36,683 bases of DNA from Caballeronia hypogeia (lineage in GTDB: Bacteria > Pseudomonadota > Gammaproteobacteria > Burkholderiales > Burkholderiaceae). The stretch is from contig NZ_FCOA02000049.1 in the NCBI RefSeq assembly GCF_001544875.2, positions 1 to 36,683 on the forward strand, given 5' to 3'. Position 1 is the first letter of the stretch; the number at the start of each line of letters is the position of its first letter. The notes below the pieces were generated by a model, which searched no databases, was not told the origin of the DNA, and saw only the letters and a program-made list of their open reading frames with translations. Below are positions 7,106 through 14,928 of the stretch, piece by piece. A program made the position numbers and the translations under genes.

Positions 7106-8494
7106 ATGAACGCTTCATCCGTCAACGCGGGCGCCCGGCTCGACCGGCTGCCGCTGGCGCGTTTTCACTGGAAGATTCTCGGGCTGATCAGCGGCGGCGC
7201 GGTGCTTGATGCCTTCGACATCTACCTCGCCGCGGGCGTGCTCGCTGCTTTGGTGAAGTCCGGCTTCTCGACGCTCGCGACCAATGCGGCGTTCATTTCC
7301 GCCACTTTCTTCGGTATGCTGATCGGTTCAGCGCTGGCAGGCTGGGTCGGCGATCGTTTCGGACGGCGCTATTCCTATCAGGTCAATCTCGCGGTATTCG
7401 GCGTCGCCTCGCTGCTCGCGTGTTTCGCGCCGAATATCGAAACCTTGATCGTGTTCCGGTTCCTGATGGGTCTCGGCCTGGGCGCCGAACTGGTCGTCGC
7501 GGCCGGCACGCTGTGCGAATTCGTTCCGCCGAAGTATCGCGGCGGCTGGATTTCGCTGATGGGTCTCGTCATCAACTCGGGGTTCCTGATCGCCACGAGC
7601 GTCGGTTATTTCGTCATTCCGAATCTTGGCTGGCGCTGGATGTTCGGCATTGCTGGTGCGGGCGCGCTCGCGATCTGGATCATGCGCAAGCGCATGCCCG
7701 AATCGCCGCGCTGGCTGGAATCGGTCGGGCGCGTCGCCGAAGCCGAGGCGACACTCGCCGAGATCGAAGCGCAAGTCGAACGCGAGAAGGGCAAGCTGCC
7801 GCCCGTGGCCGCCACGCAAGCGGTGACGCCGCGCAAGCTCCCGTTCTCGGTGCTGTTCTCTCGTCCGGTAATCGGCCGCACACTGGTGGCGGCGATCGTC
7901 TGCGTGGCCATCAACATGTCAGTCTACGGCTTCGTCGCCTGGCTGCCCACATTCTTCGTGAAGCAAGGTCTGACGGTCGTGCAATCGCTTGGCTTCGTCA
8001 CGCTGATGGCCTTCGGCGCACCGGGCGGGGCGCTGGTCGGTTATCTGCTCGGCGACCGTCTCGGGCGGCAGCGCGGACTGATCCTGTTCTCGCTGGCCAC
8101 CATCGTGCTCGGCTTCTTCTATCCGCAGATGCGCGATCCGATGGCAATTTCCGTGGTCGGCTTCGCGCTGATCACGTCGATCTATACCGTCGTCACGCTG
8201 GGTCTCTACGGCTATATCCCCGAGTTGTTTCCGACGGCGTTCCGCCTGCGCGGCACCGGATTCGCCGCCGTGTGCGGACGCGCGGCGTCGATGTGCACGC
8301 CGTATCTGGCTGTCGCGCTGTTCGAGAATTTCGGCCTGCCCGGCGTGCTTGGGATGGTGATCGGCGTGCTCAGCCTGCTGATCGTCGCGCTGTTCGTGCT
8401 GCGTGTGGAAACGAGCGGTCACTCGCTCGAAGACATCGGCACCGGGGTTGAAGAAGACGTGAGCGGCATCGGCGCGGTACAGGCGGAGCGTTGA
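7106..8494 (+). CDS. MFS transporter, sugar/aromatic-acid-type (462 aa)
   Basis: A 12-helix major facilitator. Helix 1 carries GGAVLDAFDIYLAAG, and the loop after helix 2 carries the family signature GWVGDRFGRR. The second-half counterpart GYLLGDRLGRQRG and a charged PESPRWL motif in the central cytoplasmic loop are also clear, as in metabolite:H+ and aromatic-acid:H+ symporters. The start is ATG 7106, placed behind CAGGAGA (7092-7098). An upstream open frame adds 48 residues of non-membrane, out-of-family sequence and is rejected. It sits 121 nt after the amidase on the same strand and probably imports the amide substrate or a related acid. Substrate unknown. Confidence 0.88.
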   Translation: MNASSVNAGARLDRLPLARFHWKILGLISGGAVLDAFDIYLAAGVLAALVKSGFSTLATNAAFISATFFGMLIGSALAGWVGDRFGRRYSYQVNLAVFGVASLLACFAPNIETLIVFRFLMGLGLGAELVVAAGTLCEFVPPKYRGGWISLMGLVINSGFLIATSVGYFVIPNLGWRWMFGIAGAGALAIWIMRKRMPESPRWLESVGRVAEAEATLAEIEAQVEREKGKLPPVAATQAVTPRKLPFSVLFSRPVIGRTLVAAIVCVAINMSVYGFVAWLPTFFVKQGLTVVQSLGFVTLMAFGAPGGALVGYLLGDRLGRQRGLILFSLATIVLGFFYPQMRDPMAISVVGFALITSIYTVVTLGLYGYIPELFPTAFRLRGTGFAAVCGRAASMCTPYLAVALFENFGLPGVLGMVIGVLSLLIVALFVLRVETSGHSLEDIGTGVEEDVSGIGAVQAER

Positions 8495-8690
8495 GGCTGC
8501 TTCCATCGTGCGTTCGGAGCGGGGCGTGTCCAGGCGTGACGAAAGCGGAATCGCGAACGCCCGATCAACGGCGGCGCGGATGCTTGAGGAAGGAGCGCAC
8601 CATCTCCGGGCTAGCAACGGGACCCGCGGAGTCGGTATACGTTCCGCGAAAACGGCCGTCGCCGTGTTCCGTTTGCTCGGCGGTTGAAGT

Positions 8691-8721
8691 GCGCGCCGTG
8701 ACTGCGTGAATCACGGCGCGC
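8691..8721. terminator. Stem-loop between convergent operons, candidate bidirectional terminator
   Basis: A perfect 11-bp inverted repeat pairs GCGCGCCGTGA (8691-8701) with TCACGGCGCGC (8711-8721) around a 9-nt loop. It lies in the 246-bp gap where two MFS genes converge. No T-run follows on either strand, so intrinsic termination is not proven. The rest of the gap has no gene. Confidence 0.5.
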
Positions 8722-8740
8722 TGGCCGAAGCGTCAGACGA

Positions 8741-10069
8741 TCATGCGTTGGACATCGCGCCGCGCTCGTCCTCGGCGCGCTGCTCGTTGCCGTGGCGCAG
8801 GCGCACGCTGCACACCGCCGCGACCAGCAGCGCGACCGCGAGACACACGAGCCCGTTCATAGCGCGGCCGGTTGTCTGCTCGATGATGCCCATCACCGTC
8901 GGTCCGACGAAACCGCCCAGCAGGCCGCACGAGTTGACGAGGCCCAAGCCGCCCGCGAGCGCGCTGCCCGAGAGCCGCGACGACGGGAACGTAAAGATGA
9001 TCGATTGCACGACAAAGAACATCGATGCGGACACGCACACGCCCAGCAGCCCGATCGCGGGCGTCGACCATGCGGCGATCAGCATGCCCGAGGCCATGAT
9101 GACGAGCCCGCCGATCAGCATGCGGCGGCTCTTTGACGAATTGCTCGCAAAACGCGGCAGCGTGGCCGCGCCGATGGCGGCGGCGACCCACGGCGTCGCG
9201 GTGAGCAGGCCGATCATCAGCGGCGAGAAATGCCCCGATTTGCCGATGATCCCCGGCAAAAAGAAGATCACCGTGTAGATTGTCAGTTGATGGCAGAAGT
9301 ACACGAGAATCGCGAGCCACACCTGACGATCGCCGAGGACGCTGCGGAACGCGCCGGCGCCGTGGCCGCTGCCTTGCGCGTCGTGCTCGGCGGCGAGGCG
9401 GCGTTCGAGCGCGACGGCTTCATCGCGTGAAAGCCAGGACGCGCTCGTCGGACGATCGGGCAGCATTTTCCAGACGACGAGCGCGAGCAGGATCGCGGGC
9501 AGGCCTTCGATCACGAAGAGCCATTGCCAGCCGTGAAAGCCGAGCACTCCGTCGAGTTCGAGCAGCGCACCGCCTAGTGGCCCGCCGACGATATTCGCGA
9601 CACACACGCCGAGCAGGAAATAGCCGGTCGCGCGAGCGCGTTCCTCACGGCCGAACCAGTACGTGAGATAGAGCATCACGCCGGGAAAAAGGCCCGCTTC
9701 GGCGGCGCCGAGCAGAAGGCGCATCACATAGAACGAGGTTTCGCCGGTGACGAAGGCCATCGCGACCGAAAGCACGCCCCATGTCACCATGATGCGGGTG
9801 ATCCAGAAGCGCGCGCCGACTTTGTGCATGATGAGATTGCTCGGTATCTCGAAGGCCGCGTAGGTCAGGAAGAAGAGGCCCGCGCCGAGTCCGTACGCGG
9901 CGGCGGAGATGCCGAGGTCGATGCTCATCGAATGCTTCGCGAGCGCGATATTCGTGCGATCGAGAAAGCTGATCACGTAGACGATCACGAGCAAGGGCAT
10001 CAGCTTGCGCAGCAGCAGGCTGTTGAGCGACGCGTGCGGTGCGCCGCTCGTTGTGTGGGGCTTGGACAT
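8741..10069 (-). CDS. MFS transporter, ACS family (442 aa)
   Basis: Major facilitator of the anion:cation symporter type. Helix 1 has VYVISFLDRTNIALA, then the helix-2 region shows AAYGLGAGLFFLTYAAFEI with PSNLIMHKVGAR. This pattern is typical of tartrate, hydroxy-acid and sugar-acid transporters. Twelve hydrophobic segments are visible, and the central loop is charged (about residues 205-235). The start ATG 10069 is preceded by GGGAGTC. It is the last gene of the minus-strand operon (regulator, SDR, BKACE, transporter) and is expected to import the organic acid handled by those enzymes. The 159-bp gap before it contains a G+C-rich hairpin. Confidence 0.9.
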   Translation of the reverse strand: MSKPHTTSGAPHASLNSLLLRKLMPLLVIVYVISFLDRTNIALAKHSMSIDLGISAAAYGLGAGLFFLTYAAFEIPSNLIMHKVGARFWITRIMVTWGVLSVAMAFVTGETSFYVMRLLLGAAEAGLFPGVMLYLTYWFGREERARATGYFLLGVCVANIVGGPLGGALLELDGVLGFHGWQWLFVIEGLPAILLALVVWKMLPDRPTSASWLSRDEAVALERRLAAEHDAQGSGHGAGAFRSVLGDRQVWLAILVYFCHQLTIYTVIFFLPGIIGKSGHFSPLMIGLLTATPWVAAAIGAATLPRFASNSSKSRRMLIGGLVIMASGMLIAAWSTPAIGLLGVCVSASMFFVVQSIIFTFPSSRLSGSALAGGLGLVNSCGLLGGFVGPTVMGIIEQTTGRAMNGLVCLAVALLVAAVCSVRLRHGNEQRAEDERGAMSNA

Positions 10070-10188
10070 GATGACTCCCGGAATCAGTAAGGACGCGCGA
10101 CGCGCGTAGGCGATGCGGTGTCGGGAAGGCGTTTCAAGGACGTGTCTCCGTAAGCGTTGTATTTTTTGTGTTGTGATTGCGTGAACCC

Positions 10189-10206
10189 GCGCCGCATGCG
10201 CGGCGC
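10189..10206. repeat. Short G+C-rich stem-loop between BKACE and MFS genes
   Basis: GCGCCGC (10189-10195) pairs with GCGGCGC (10200-10206) around ATGC. It lies in the 159-bp gap between two genes of the minus-strand operon. There is no T-run, so it may be an mRNA-stabilising or attenuating element rather than a terminator. Confidence 0.4.
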
Positions 10207-10228
10207 GTGCGATTACAGGACTGGAGGA

Positions 10229-11161
10229 TCAGAAGTTGACGTTGTCGCCGCCTTTGAGCGACAGCATCTGGCGCGCTTCGGCGGGCGTCGCGACTTCGAG
10301 CGACAGACCTTCGATCACTTGCCGGATCTTGCGCACCTGCGCCGCGCTCGATTCGGCGAGCTGGCCCGGGCCGATCCACAGCGAATCCTCCAGACCGACG
10401 CGCACGTTCGAGCCCTGCGCGACGCCGATCGAGCCGAGCGGAATCTGGTTGCGGCCCGCGCCGAGAATCGACCAGACATAGTCGTTGCCGAAGAGGCGGT
10501 CGGCGGTGCGCTTCATGTGCGCGAGATCCTCGGGATGCGCGCCGATGCCGCCGAGCAGACCGAATACGCTCTGCACGAAGAACGGTCCCTTCACGAGCCC
10601 GCGATCGACGAAATGCGCGAGGTTGTAGAGATGCGAGATGTCGTAGCACTCGAACTCGAAGCGCGTGCCGTTGGCCGAGCACGAAGTCAGGATGTATTCG
10701 ATATCCGCGAACGTGTTCTTGAACACGAGATCGCGACTCTTTTCCAGATGCTGACGCTCCCAGTCGTGCTTCAGATCCTTGAAGCGATCGAGCATCGGAT
10801 ACAGGCCGAAGTTCATCGAGCCCATATTGAGCGATGCGACTTCCGGCTGAAAGTGATGCGCCGGCTTCAGACGTTCCTCGACCGTCATGTGCGGGCTGCC
10901 GCCCGAGGTCAGATTGATGACCGCATCCGTTTCCGACTTGATGCGCGGCAGGAAGCGCTGGAACACGGCGGGGTCTTGCGTCGGACGGCCGTCTTCGGGA
11001 TCCCGCGCGTGCAGATGCAGGATCGCCGCGCCTTCCTTCGCGGCCGCGAGCGCGGCTGCGGCGATCTGGTCGGGTGTGACCGGCAGATACGGCGACATCG
11101 ACGGCGTATGGATCGCGCCAGTCGGCGCGCACGTGATGATGACCTTGCGTTTCGTTGCCAT
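10229..11161 (-). CDS. BKACE-family beta-keto acid cleavage enzyme (DUF849), 310 aa
   Basis: BKACE enzymes use acetyl-CoA to cleave a beta-keto acid, giving acetoacetate and a new acyl-CoA. The prototype is Kce, the 3-keto-5-aminohexanoate cleavage enzyme of lysine fermentation. Family hallmarks are visible: VIITCAPTGAIHTPSMSPYL near the N-terminus, the Zn-binding HLHARDP (His49/His51), INLTSGGSPHMT, LNMGSMNFGLYP and the late LGAGRNQIPL. The start ATG 11161 follows GAGGAAAC. An upstream extension in the same frame overlaps the SDR gene and is rejected. With the SDR just upstream, a 3-hydroxy acid would be oxidised to the 3-keto acid this enzyme cleaves. The actual substrate cannot be read from the sequence. 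Confidence 0.9.
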   Translation of the reverse strand: MATKRKVIITCAPTGAIHTPSMSPYLPVTPDQIAAAALAAAKEGAAILHLHARDPEDGRPTQDPAVFQRFLPRIKSETDAVINLTSGGSPHMTVEERLKPAHHFQPEVASLNMGSMNFGLYPMLDRFKDLKHDWERQHLEKSRDLVFKNTFADIEYILTSCSANGTRFEFECYDISHLYNLAHFVDRGLVKGPFFVQSVFGLLGGIGAHPEDLAHMKRTADRLFGNDYVWSILGAGRNQIPLGSIGVAQGSNVRVGLEDSLWIGPGQLAESSAAQVRKIRQVIEGLSLEVATPAEARQMLSLKGGDNVNF

Positions 11162-11178
11162 GGTTTCCTCGTTGTTCC

Positions 11179-11970
11179 TTAGAGCGTTTCGACGTTGCCG
11201 CAGACGGAGAGCGCCTGCCCCGAGATCGCGCTGCCGGCCGGCGAACTGAGATACAGCACGCTCGCCGCGATTTCCTCCTGCGTGACCATGCGGCGCAGCG
11301 AAATCTTCGCGAGATACTGCTTCTCCATTTCTTCGTAGCTGATGCCGAGCTGCTTTGCGCGCGCGGCGATCACGCCTTCCATGCGCGGACCCTTCACGAT
11401 GCCCGGCTGCACCGCATTCACGCGGATGTTGTCGGGGCCGAGCTCGATCGCGAGACTCTTCGCGAGACCGACCACGGCCCACTTCGTCGCGGAATAGGGC
11501 GTGCGGAAACCGTAGCCGAGGCGTCCCGCCACCGACGACATGAACACGATCACGCCGCCATCGGCCGCCTCGCGCAGCATCGGAACGGCCTGGCGCGAGA
11601 AGTAGTACTGGCTGTTCAGATTCACGTCGATGGTCTTTTCCCAGTCGTCGGAATCGATTGCATCGATGCCGCCCGTCGGCCCCGCGATGCCCGCGTTGTT
11701 GATCAGCACGTCGAGTCCGCCGAGCTCGCGCCTCACGTCCTCGAAGACGCGCTTGACGTCGTCCTTGTTCGCGACATCCGCGCGCGTGCCGGTTATCGAC
11801 GGCGAAACGGTCGATACCGCGTCGATGGCTTTCGGATCGACATCGCAGACATGCACGCGCGCGCCCATCGACACGAAGGCCTTCGCGATCGCGAGACCGA
11901 TGCCCGATGCGCCGCCCGTGATGAGCACGCGCAAACCCGCGCGCGGCGTGAGCATTTTCGTGAAATCCAT
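11179..11970 (-). CDS. Short-chain dehydrogenase/reductase (263 aa)
   Basis: NAD(P)-dependent classical SDR. The cofactor motif TGGASGIG is at 18-25, NNAG at 91-94, and the catalytic triad is Ser146 (SSVAG), Tyr159 and Lys163 (YSATK). The Asp in CDVD at the end of the second strand suggests NAD rather than NADP. The start ATG 11970 is preceded by AAAGGAGTC. A longer frame adds 27 residues without SDR homology. It lies 17 nt upstream of the BKACE gene in the same operon, so the likely role is oxidation of a hydroxy acid to the keto acid substrate of BKACE. The inferred substrate is speculative. Confidence 0.9.
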   Translation of the reverse strand: MDFTKMLTPRAGLRVLITGGASGIGLAIAKAFVSMGARVHVCDVDPKAIDAVSTVSPSITGTRADVANKDDVKRVFEDVRRELGGLDVLINNAGIAGPTGGIDAIDSDDWEKTIDVNLNSQYYFSRQAVPMLREAADGGVIVFMSSVAGRLGYGFRTPYSATKWAVVGLAKSLAIELGPDNIRVNAVQPGIVKGPRMEGVIAARAKQLGISYEEMEKQYLAKISLRRMVTQEEIAASVLYLSSPAGSAISGQALSVCGNVETL

Positions 11971-12024
11971 CGTCTGACTCCTTTGGTTATGTTTTGCGGG
12001 ACGTGCGCCGTCCTCGCTCATGCG

Positions 12025-12045
12025 ATTAGATATGCTAATGATTAG
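12025..12045 (-). promoter_or_regulatory. Triple ATTAG/CTAAT half-sites upstream of the SDR operon
   Basis: In the 108-bp gap between the regulator gene and the SDR gene the sequence reads ATTAG (12025-12029), five bases, CTAAT (12035-12039), one base, ATTAG (12041-12045), giving two overlapping perfect inverted repeats. It is A+T-rich in a G+C-rich setting and lies 55-75 nt before the SDR start, a suitable place for an operator. The binding protein is unknown. Confidence 0.4.
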
Positions 12046-12050
12046 GTGCA

Positions 12051-12072
12051 AAGGCGCGAAATCTTGCGCCTT
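12051..12072 (-). terminator. Stem-loop just after the GntR gene
   Basis: AAGGCGC (12051-12057) pairs with GCGCCTT (12066-12072) around an 8-nt loop, 6 nt beyond the GntR stop on the minus strand. Only two extra T follow the stem, so it is a weak intrinsic terminator or processing hairpin. Confidence 0.4.
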
Positions 12073-12078
12073 CGTGAC

Positions 12079-12828
12079 TCAGCTTTGCGCCTGACGCAAC
12101 GTGCGTGCTTCCTGCGAGCGCAGACGCGTTTCGAGATCGCGCGCGGCGTCGCGGATATCCTTCGCGATACCTTCACGCGCGGCCACGCCGTCGTGCTTCC
12201 ACAGCGCATCGATGATCTGCCGATGCGCTTCCATCGACACGCGCATGTGCGCGACATCGGGCGCGACCATGTTCAAGAAAGGGCCGATGCGCATCCACAT
12301 GTTCTGGATCGTCGCAAGCGTCATCTCGCTCGCGCCGTGCCGGTAAATGCTCGTGTGGAACGCGAAATTGCAGCGCAGGTAAGCGCGTGCGTTGTCGGCT
12401 TCGACGTGGGCGTCCATTTCATCGAAGATGCGCTGCACGGCGGCCACATCGTCGTTCGTCATGCGCGCCGCCGCGCGTTCCGCAACACAGCCTTCCAGCG
12501 CGACGCGCACGTCGCGCAGCTCGTCGAGCAGCTCGGGCGTCATCGGCGGGACCATGAGGCCGCGCGACGGGCCGTCGACCAGCGCGCCTTCCGCGCGCAG
12601 ACGCGTGAGCGCGGCGCGCACAGGCATCGTCGACAGGCCGACCGCTTCCGCCACGCCGCGCAGGCTCAGCGGCTGACCAGCGGCGAAGCTGCCGCTCATG
12701 ATCGCTTCGCGGAGCTGCTGATAAACCTTGGTCGCCATCGTCTCAGTGGCGATGACTTCGAGCTGCGGAATCGGCGATGCGGAACGGGGCGCCACGTACA
12801 TATCCTTTGATTGTTGATCTGTGATCAC
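12079..12828 (-). CDS. GntR-family regulator, FadR-type (249 aa)
   Basis: N-terminal winged helix-turn-helix: VYQQLREAIMSGSFAAGQPL then SLRGVAEAVGLSTMPVRAAL, followed by the wing region. The C-terminal all-helical FCD effector domain has VRVALEGCVAERAA and a characteristic His in FHTSIYRHG. FadR-type GntR proteins usually repress catabolic operons and are released by an organic acid. It is the first gene of the minus-strand catabolic operon and so most likely controls it. The start is ambiguous. GTG 12828 gives 249 aa but lies inside a palindrome, while ATG 12801 gives 240 aa with AAAGGA only two bases away and leaves the palindrome in the leader. I list the longer form. Confidence 0.88.
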   Translation of the reverse strand: MITDQQSKDMYVAPRSASPIPQLEVIATETMATKVYQQLREAIMSGSFAAGQPLSLRGVAEAVGLSTMPVRAALTRLRAEGALVDGPSRGLMVPPMTPELLDELRDVRVALEGCVAERAAARMTNDDVAAVQRIFDEMDAHVEADNARAYLRCNFAFHTSIYRHGASEMTLATIQNMWMRIGPFLNMVAPDVAHMRVSMEAHRQIIDALWKHDGVAAREGIAKDIRDAARDLETRLRSQEARTLRQAQS

Positions 12829-12830
12829 AG
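12819..12830. promoter_or_regulatory. Perfect 12-bp palindrome at the GntR gene start
   Basis: CTGTGATCACAG (12819-12830) is a perfect palindrome overlapping the GTG start or lying 18 bp before ATG 12801. It is flanked by repeated TTGAT elements. Its position suggests autoregulation by the GntR protein. It also resembles a CRP-type half-site pair (TGTGA/TCACA), but without the usual 6-bp spacing, which argues against CRP. Confidence 0.45.
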
Positions 12831-13189
12831 TTTGATTTCCGCGTCGGCTTAAGTCAATGCAAATGACCTAAGGGATAACCCTGCGTGCGGGGCAGGAAAG
12901 CGTCTCGCGCGATTCATGGGCGCGATGTTTGCGAGTCCGCCAGCCTTTCCGTCCTCGCATATGCGATCCGCCGACTCCGACGATTCTCACGCCCTCGAAT
13001 GCCGCCAACTCACGAAGACCTACGACGGAGGCCGCGGCGCCAAACCGATCGACTTTGCGGGTTGTCCCGGTCACCGGATGTCGAGCATCCGAAAGCGTCG
13101 CGTTCCTGCCGGCCGAATCGGGCAGAGGTCGGCCACAGAGCCGCCGGTCGAGGTCGCCATCCAATCTGAATCGCCAAGGTCTCGTCCGC
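12831..13189. other. Gene-free stretch containing a dispersed repeat
   Basis: No convincing gene on either strand. The right part, about 13073-13198, contains sequence that recurs elsewhere in the window: CCGGATGTCGAGC-rich at 13073-13110 (again near 30852-30890), and the block ending CCAAGGTCTCGT (again near 14367-14436). Confidence 0.5.
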
Positions 13190-13200
13190 CCGCTCAATCA
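13130..13200. repeat. Dispersed intergenic repeat, copy 1
   Basis: About 70 bp (GGCCACAGAGCCGCCGGTCG and onward to CGCTCAAT) align by eye to 14367-14436 at roughly 85 percent identity. Both copies contain GAGCCGCCGGTCGAGG and GCCAAGGTCTCGT. The element is not an obvious insertion sequence and encodes no transposase here. Confidence 0.6.
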
Positions 13201-13470
13201 CGAGGAAATGGCAAAAATAGTCGGCGATGCGCTTGGCCGCCCCATGCGATATGAAGCCGAGAGCGTCGAATCATTCGAGGCGCGTCTCAAGCAACGCGGA
13301 TTGCCGGCGTATTTCATCCAGCATATTACGTCTGTGTATCGCGGCTATCAGTCGGGCGAATTGGCTGGCATGACGATCTGGTCGAACAGACAACGGGCAA
13401 AAGGCCGATTTCTGTGCACGATTACGTCATCGCTAACCGCGAAGCTTTTCATCCGGAGACGCGACGCTAA
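13190..13470 (+). pseudogene. NmrA-like NAD(P)-binding protein, C-terminal remnant with frameshift
   Basis: The plus frame reads LNHEEMAKIVGDALGRPMRY then FEARLKQRGLPAYFIQHITS and VYRGYQSGELAG. This is typical of the C-terminal half of NmrA-type NAD(P)H-binding proteins (atypical SDRs). Near 13372 the frame shifts, and the end of the protein continues as DDLVEQTTGKRPISVHDYVI then ANREAF to TAA at 13468-13470. The N-terminal Rossmann half is absent, replaced by the dispersed repeat. It is a broken gene. Confidence 0.78.
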
Positions 13471-13792
13471 AGCGTTGTTCCGCTCTGATACATGTCGTTG
13501 CACGAGCGGCGGTTCGACCGTCAGCAATGGGCGGAAACTGCGTCGTCGAGCGTCGACGAAAGGCCGACGACGAGTCGGCGAGCACCACGAGCGAATGGCC
13601 GTTGCACTTCATCAATCAAGAGACGCTGGGCGTACCAAACGTCGAACGGCCGAGGTTGGCCGGACGGGGACCAGTCGCCAGCCTGGGTCCGGCCGAGATG
13701 GAATGGACACCGCCGCGATGATTTCACAAAGCCTTGAAGGTGTTTGCGGAGAAAGGAGCGCCGACCCATTCTTGAGACTGGCGCCCCGGTCT
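13471..13792. other. Gene-free stretch
   Basis: No supported gene. Several short overlapping open frames are present, but all have compositional bias and no homology I recognise. Confidence 0.4.
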
Positions 13793-14164
13793 TTATCGCG
13801 ATAGGTAGAAATCCATGGGGATAAGCTCGACGGCCCATCCGCCTTCTTCGCCCAGCGTGGCAGCCGGGTGCATGGACGCGATGCGCAACGCATCGTTCAG
13901 GCAATCTGCTTCGATGATAAAAAGGCCGCCCACGACTTCCTTCGACTCGGTGTAAGGCCCGTCAGTGACGTGCGTCTTGCCACTGCGCGGGCGAAGTGTT
14001 CTCCAGGTCTCCAAGTCGCCGAGCGACGCGGAAATCAGAACCTTGCCGGTAGAGCGCATCTTTTCGTCCAATGAGGGGCATTGGCTCACCAATTCCTTGA
14101 CGTCGTCCGGCGGCATCGAGGCGAATTTTTCGGGCGTGAAGTAGGCGAGGCCGAGGAATTTCAT
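13793..14164 (-). CDS. YciI/DGPF-family protein (123 aa)
   Basis: The sequence carries the YCII-related signature VTDGPYTESKEVVGGLFIIE (about residues 66-85), preceded by a strand-helix start MKFLGLAYFTPEKFASMP and followed by a helix containing ALRIA. Such ~120-aa proteins adopt a ferredoxin-like dimeric fold and are often found next to ECF sigma factors. None is visible here, and biochemical roles are mostly unknown. ATG 14164 is preceded by AAAGGA, and the length is normal for the family. It stands alone between repeat-containing spacers on the minus strand. Confidence 0.88.
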   Translation of the reverse strand: MKFLGLAYFTPEKFASMPPDDVKELVSQCPSLDEKMRSTGKVLISASLGDLETWRTLRPRSGKTHVTDGPYTESKEVVGGLFIIEADCLNDALRIASMHPAATLGEEGGWAVELIPMDFYLSR

Positions 14165-14928
14165 GAGAGATCCTTTGGATGTTTATGTACTGACGACGAA
14201 GCTGATGATCGGAAGTCGACAATGCTCTGGAAAACTTAGTGGCAGATCGTCGCCGACGAGTCGGTTTCGGCCTTAACGTGCAAGAAGTCCGCTCAGGGGT
14301 CGCGTAGGGCAGCTCGCCAGGAGTCGCTTCGGGTGCTCAGCGCCCCCGGCTCGATTTTCGGCAACCGGCCACGAGCCGCCGGTCGAGGGCGCGATCCAAT
14401 TTGAATAGCCAAGGTCTCGTTCGCCACCGCTCAATGGCCGGTTTCCGGCGCGCAAATTTCCGGTGGCACGGCCTTAACCCAGCCAGTTTCCGTCATTCAG
14501 AGTTACGGAGTCCAGGCCCCTCGATTGACCGCTTCCCATCGATATCCGGGCATTCTGGTTGAGAGTCTGGGCACGACGATTCGTCGTGCATGCCAAACGT
14601 GTGAAACCGCACGCTTCTCTTGACGCCATCGCCGTAACTGATTGCCCCCCGACGTGACGACGCGCGGGCGCTCGGCGAGGCGCTCTATTCTTGAAATCTA
14701 TTTCTTCGGGCAATCATCATTCATTTCACTGATGCGTCTTTTAGCAGTGACCATGAATCGATCTTCGGGTTTACCGGCATACAAGCCCAAATATGGCAGA
14801 CATAGAATCCGTAAAAAGACATCAAGTCCGAAATCGAACACAATGTATTATTCGTGGGCGCGGACGGCACGCTGATGTTCTCGACGGGCGCATCCGCGCA
14901 GACGATGCCATTTCGGAGCACGAAGCTT
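14165..14928. other. 764-bp spacer with repeat copy 2, upstream of the catabolic cluster
   Basis: No supported gene. It contains repeat copy 2 (14367-14436). The ~230 bp before the cluster (from about 14695) are A+T-richer than the surroundings and are a likely promoter region, but I could not fix clear -35/-10 boxes. Confidence 0.45.
14367..14436. repeat. Dispersed intergenic repeat, copy 2
   Basis: Matches 13130-13200 (about 85 percent by eye): CGAGCCGCCGGTCGAGG, then CCAAGGTCTCGTTCGCCACC, then CGCTCAAT, in the same orientation. The flanking sequences differ, so this is a repeated element and not a larger duplication. Confidence 0.6.

Noticed and set aside
4975..7125. Very long open frame (over 700 codons) on the minus strand opposite the AtzG-like/amidase genes
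   Set aside because: High-G+C antisense shadow: Arg/Ala/His-rich translation without motifs, while the plus strand has a clear amidase with its catalytic residues.
8491..8740. Short open frames between the convergent MFS genes
   Set aside because: No start signals and no homology. The segment is better explained as a terminator region.
12819..12830. CRP binding site at CTGTGATCACAG
   Set aside because: The half-sites TGTGA and TCACA overlap with no 6-bp spacer, so it does not match a CRP site. I kept it only as a palindrome possibly used by the GntR protein.
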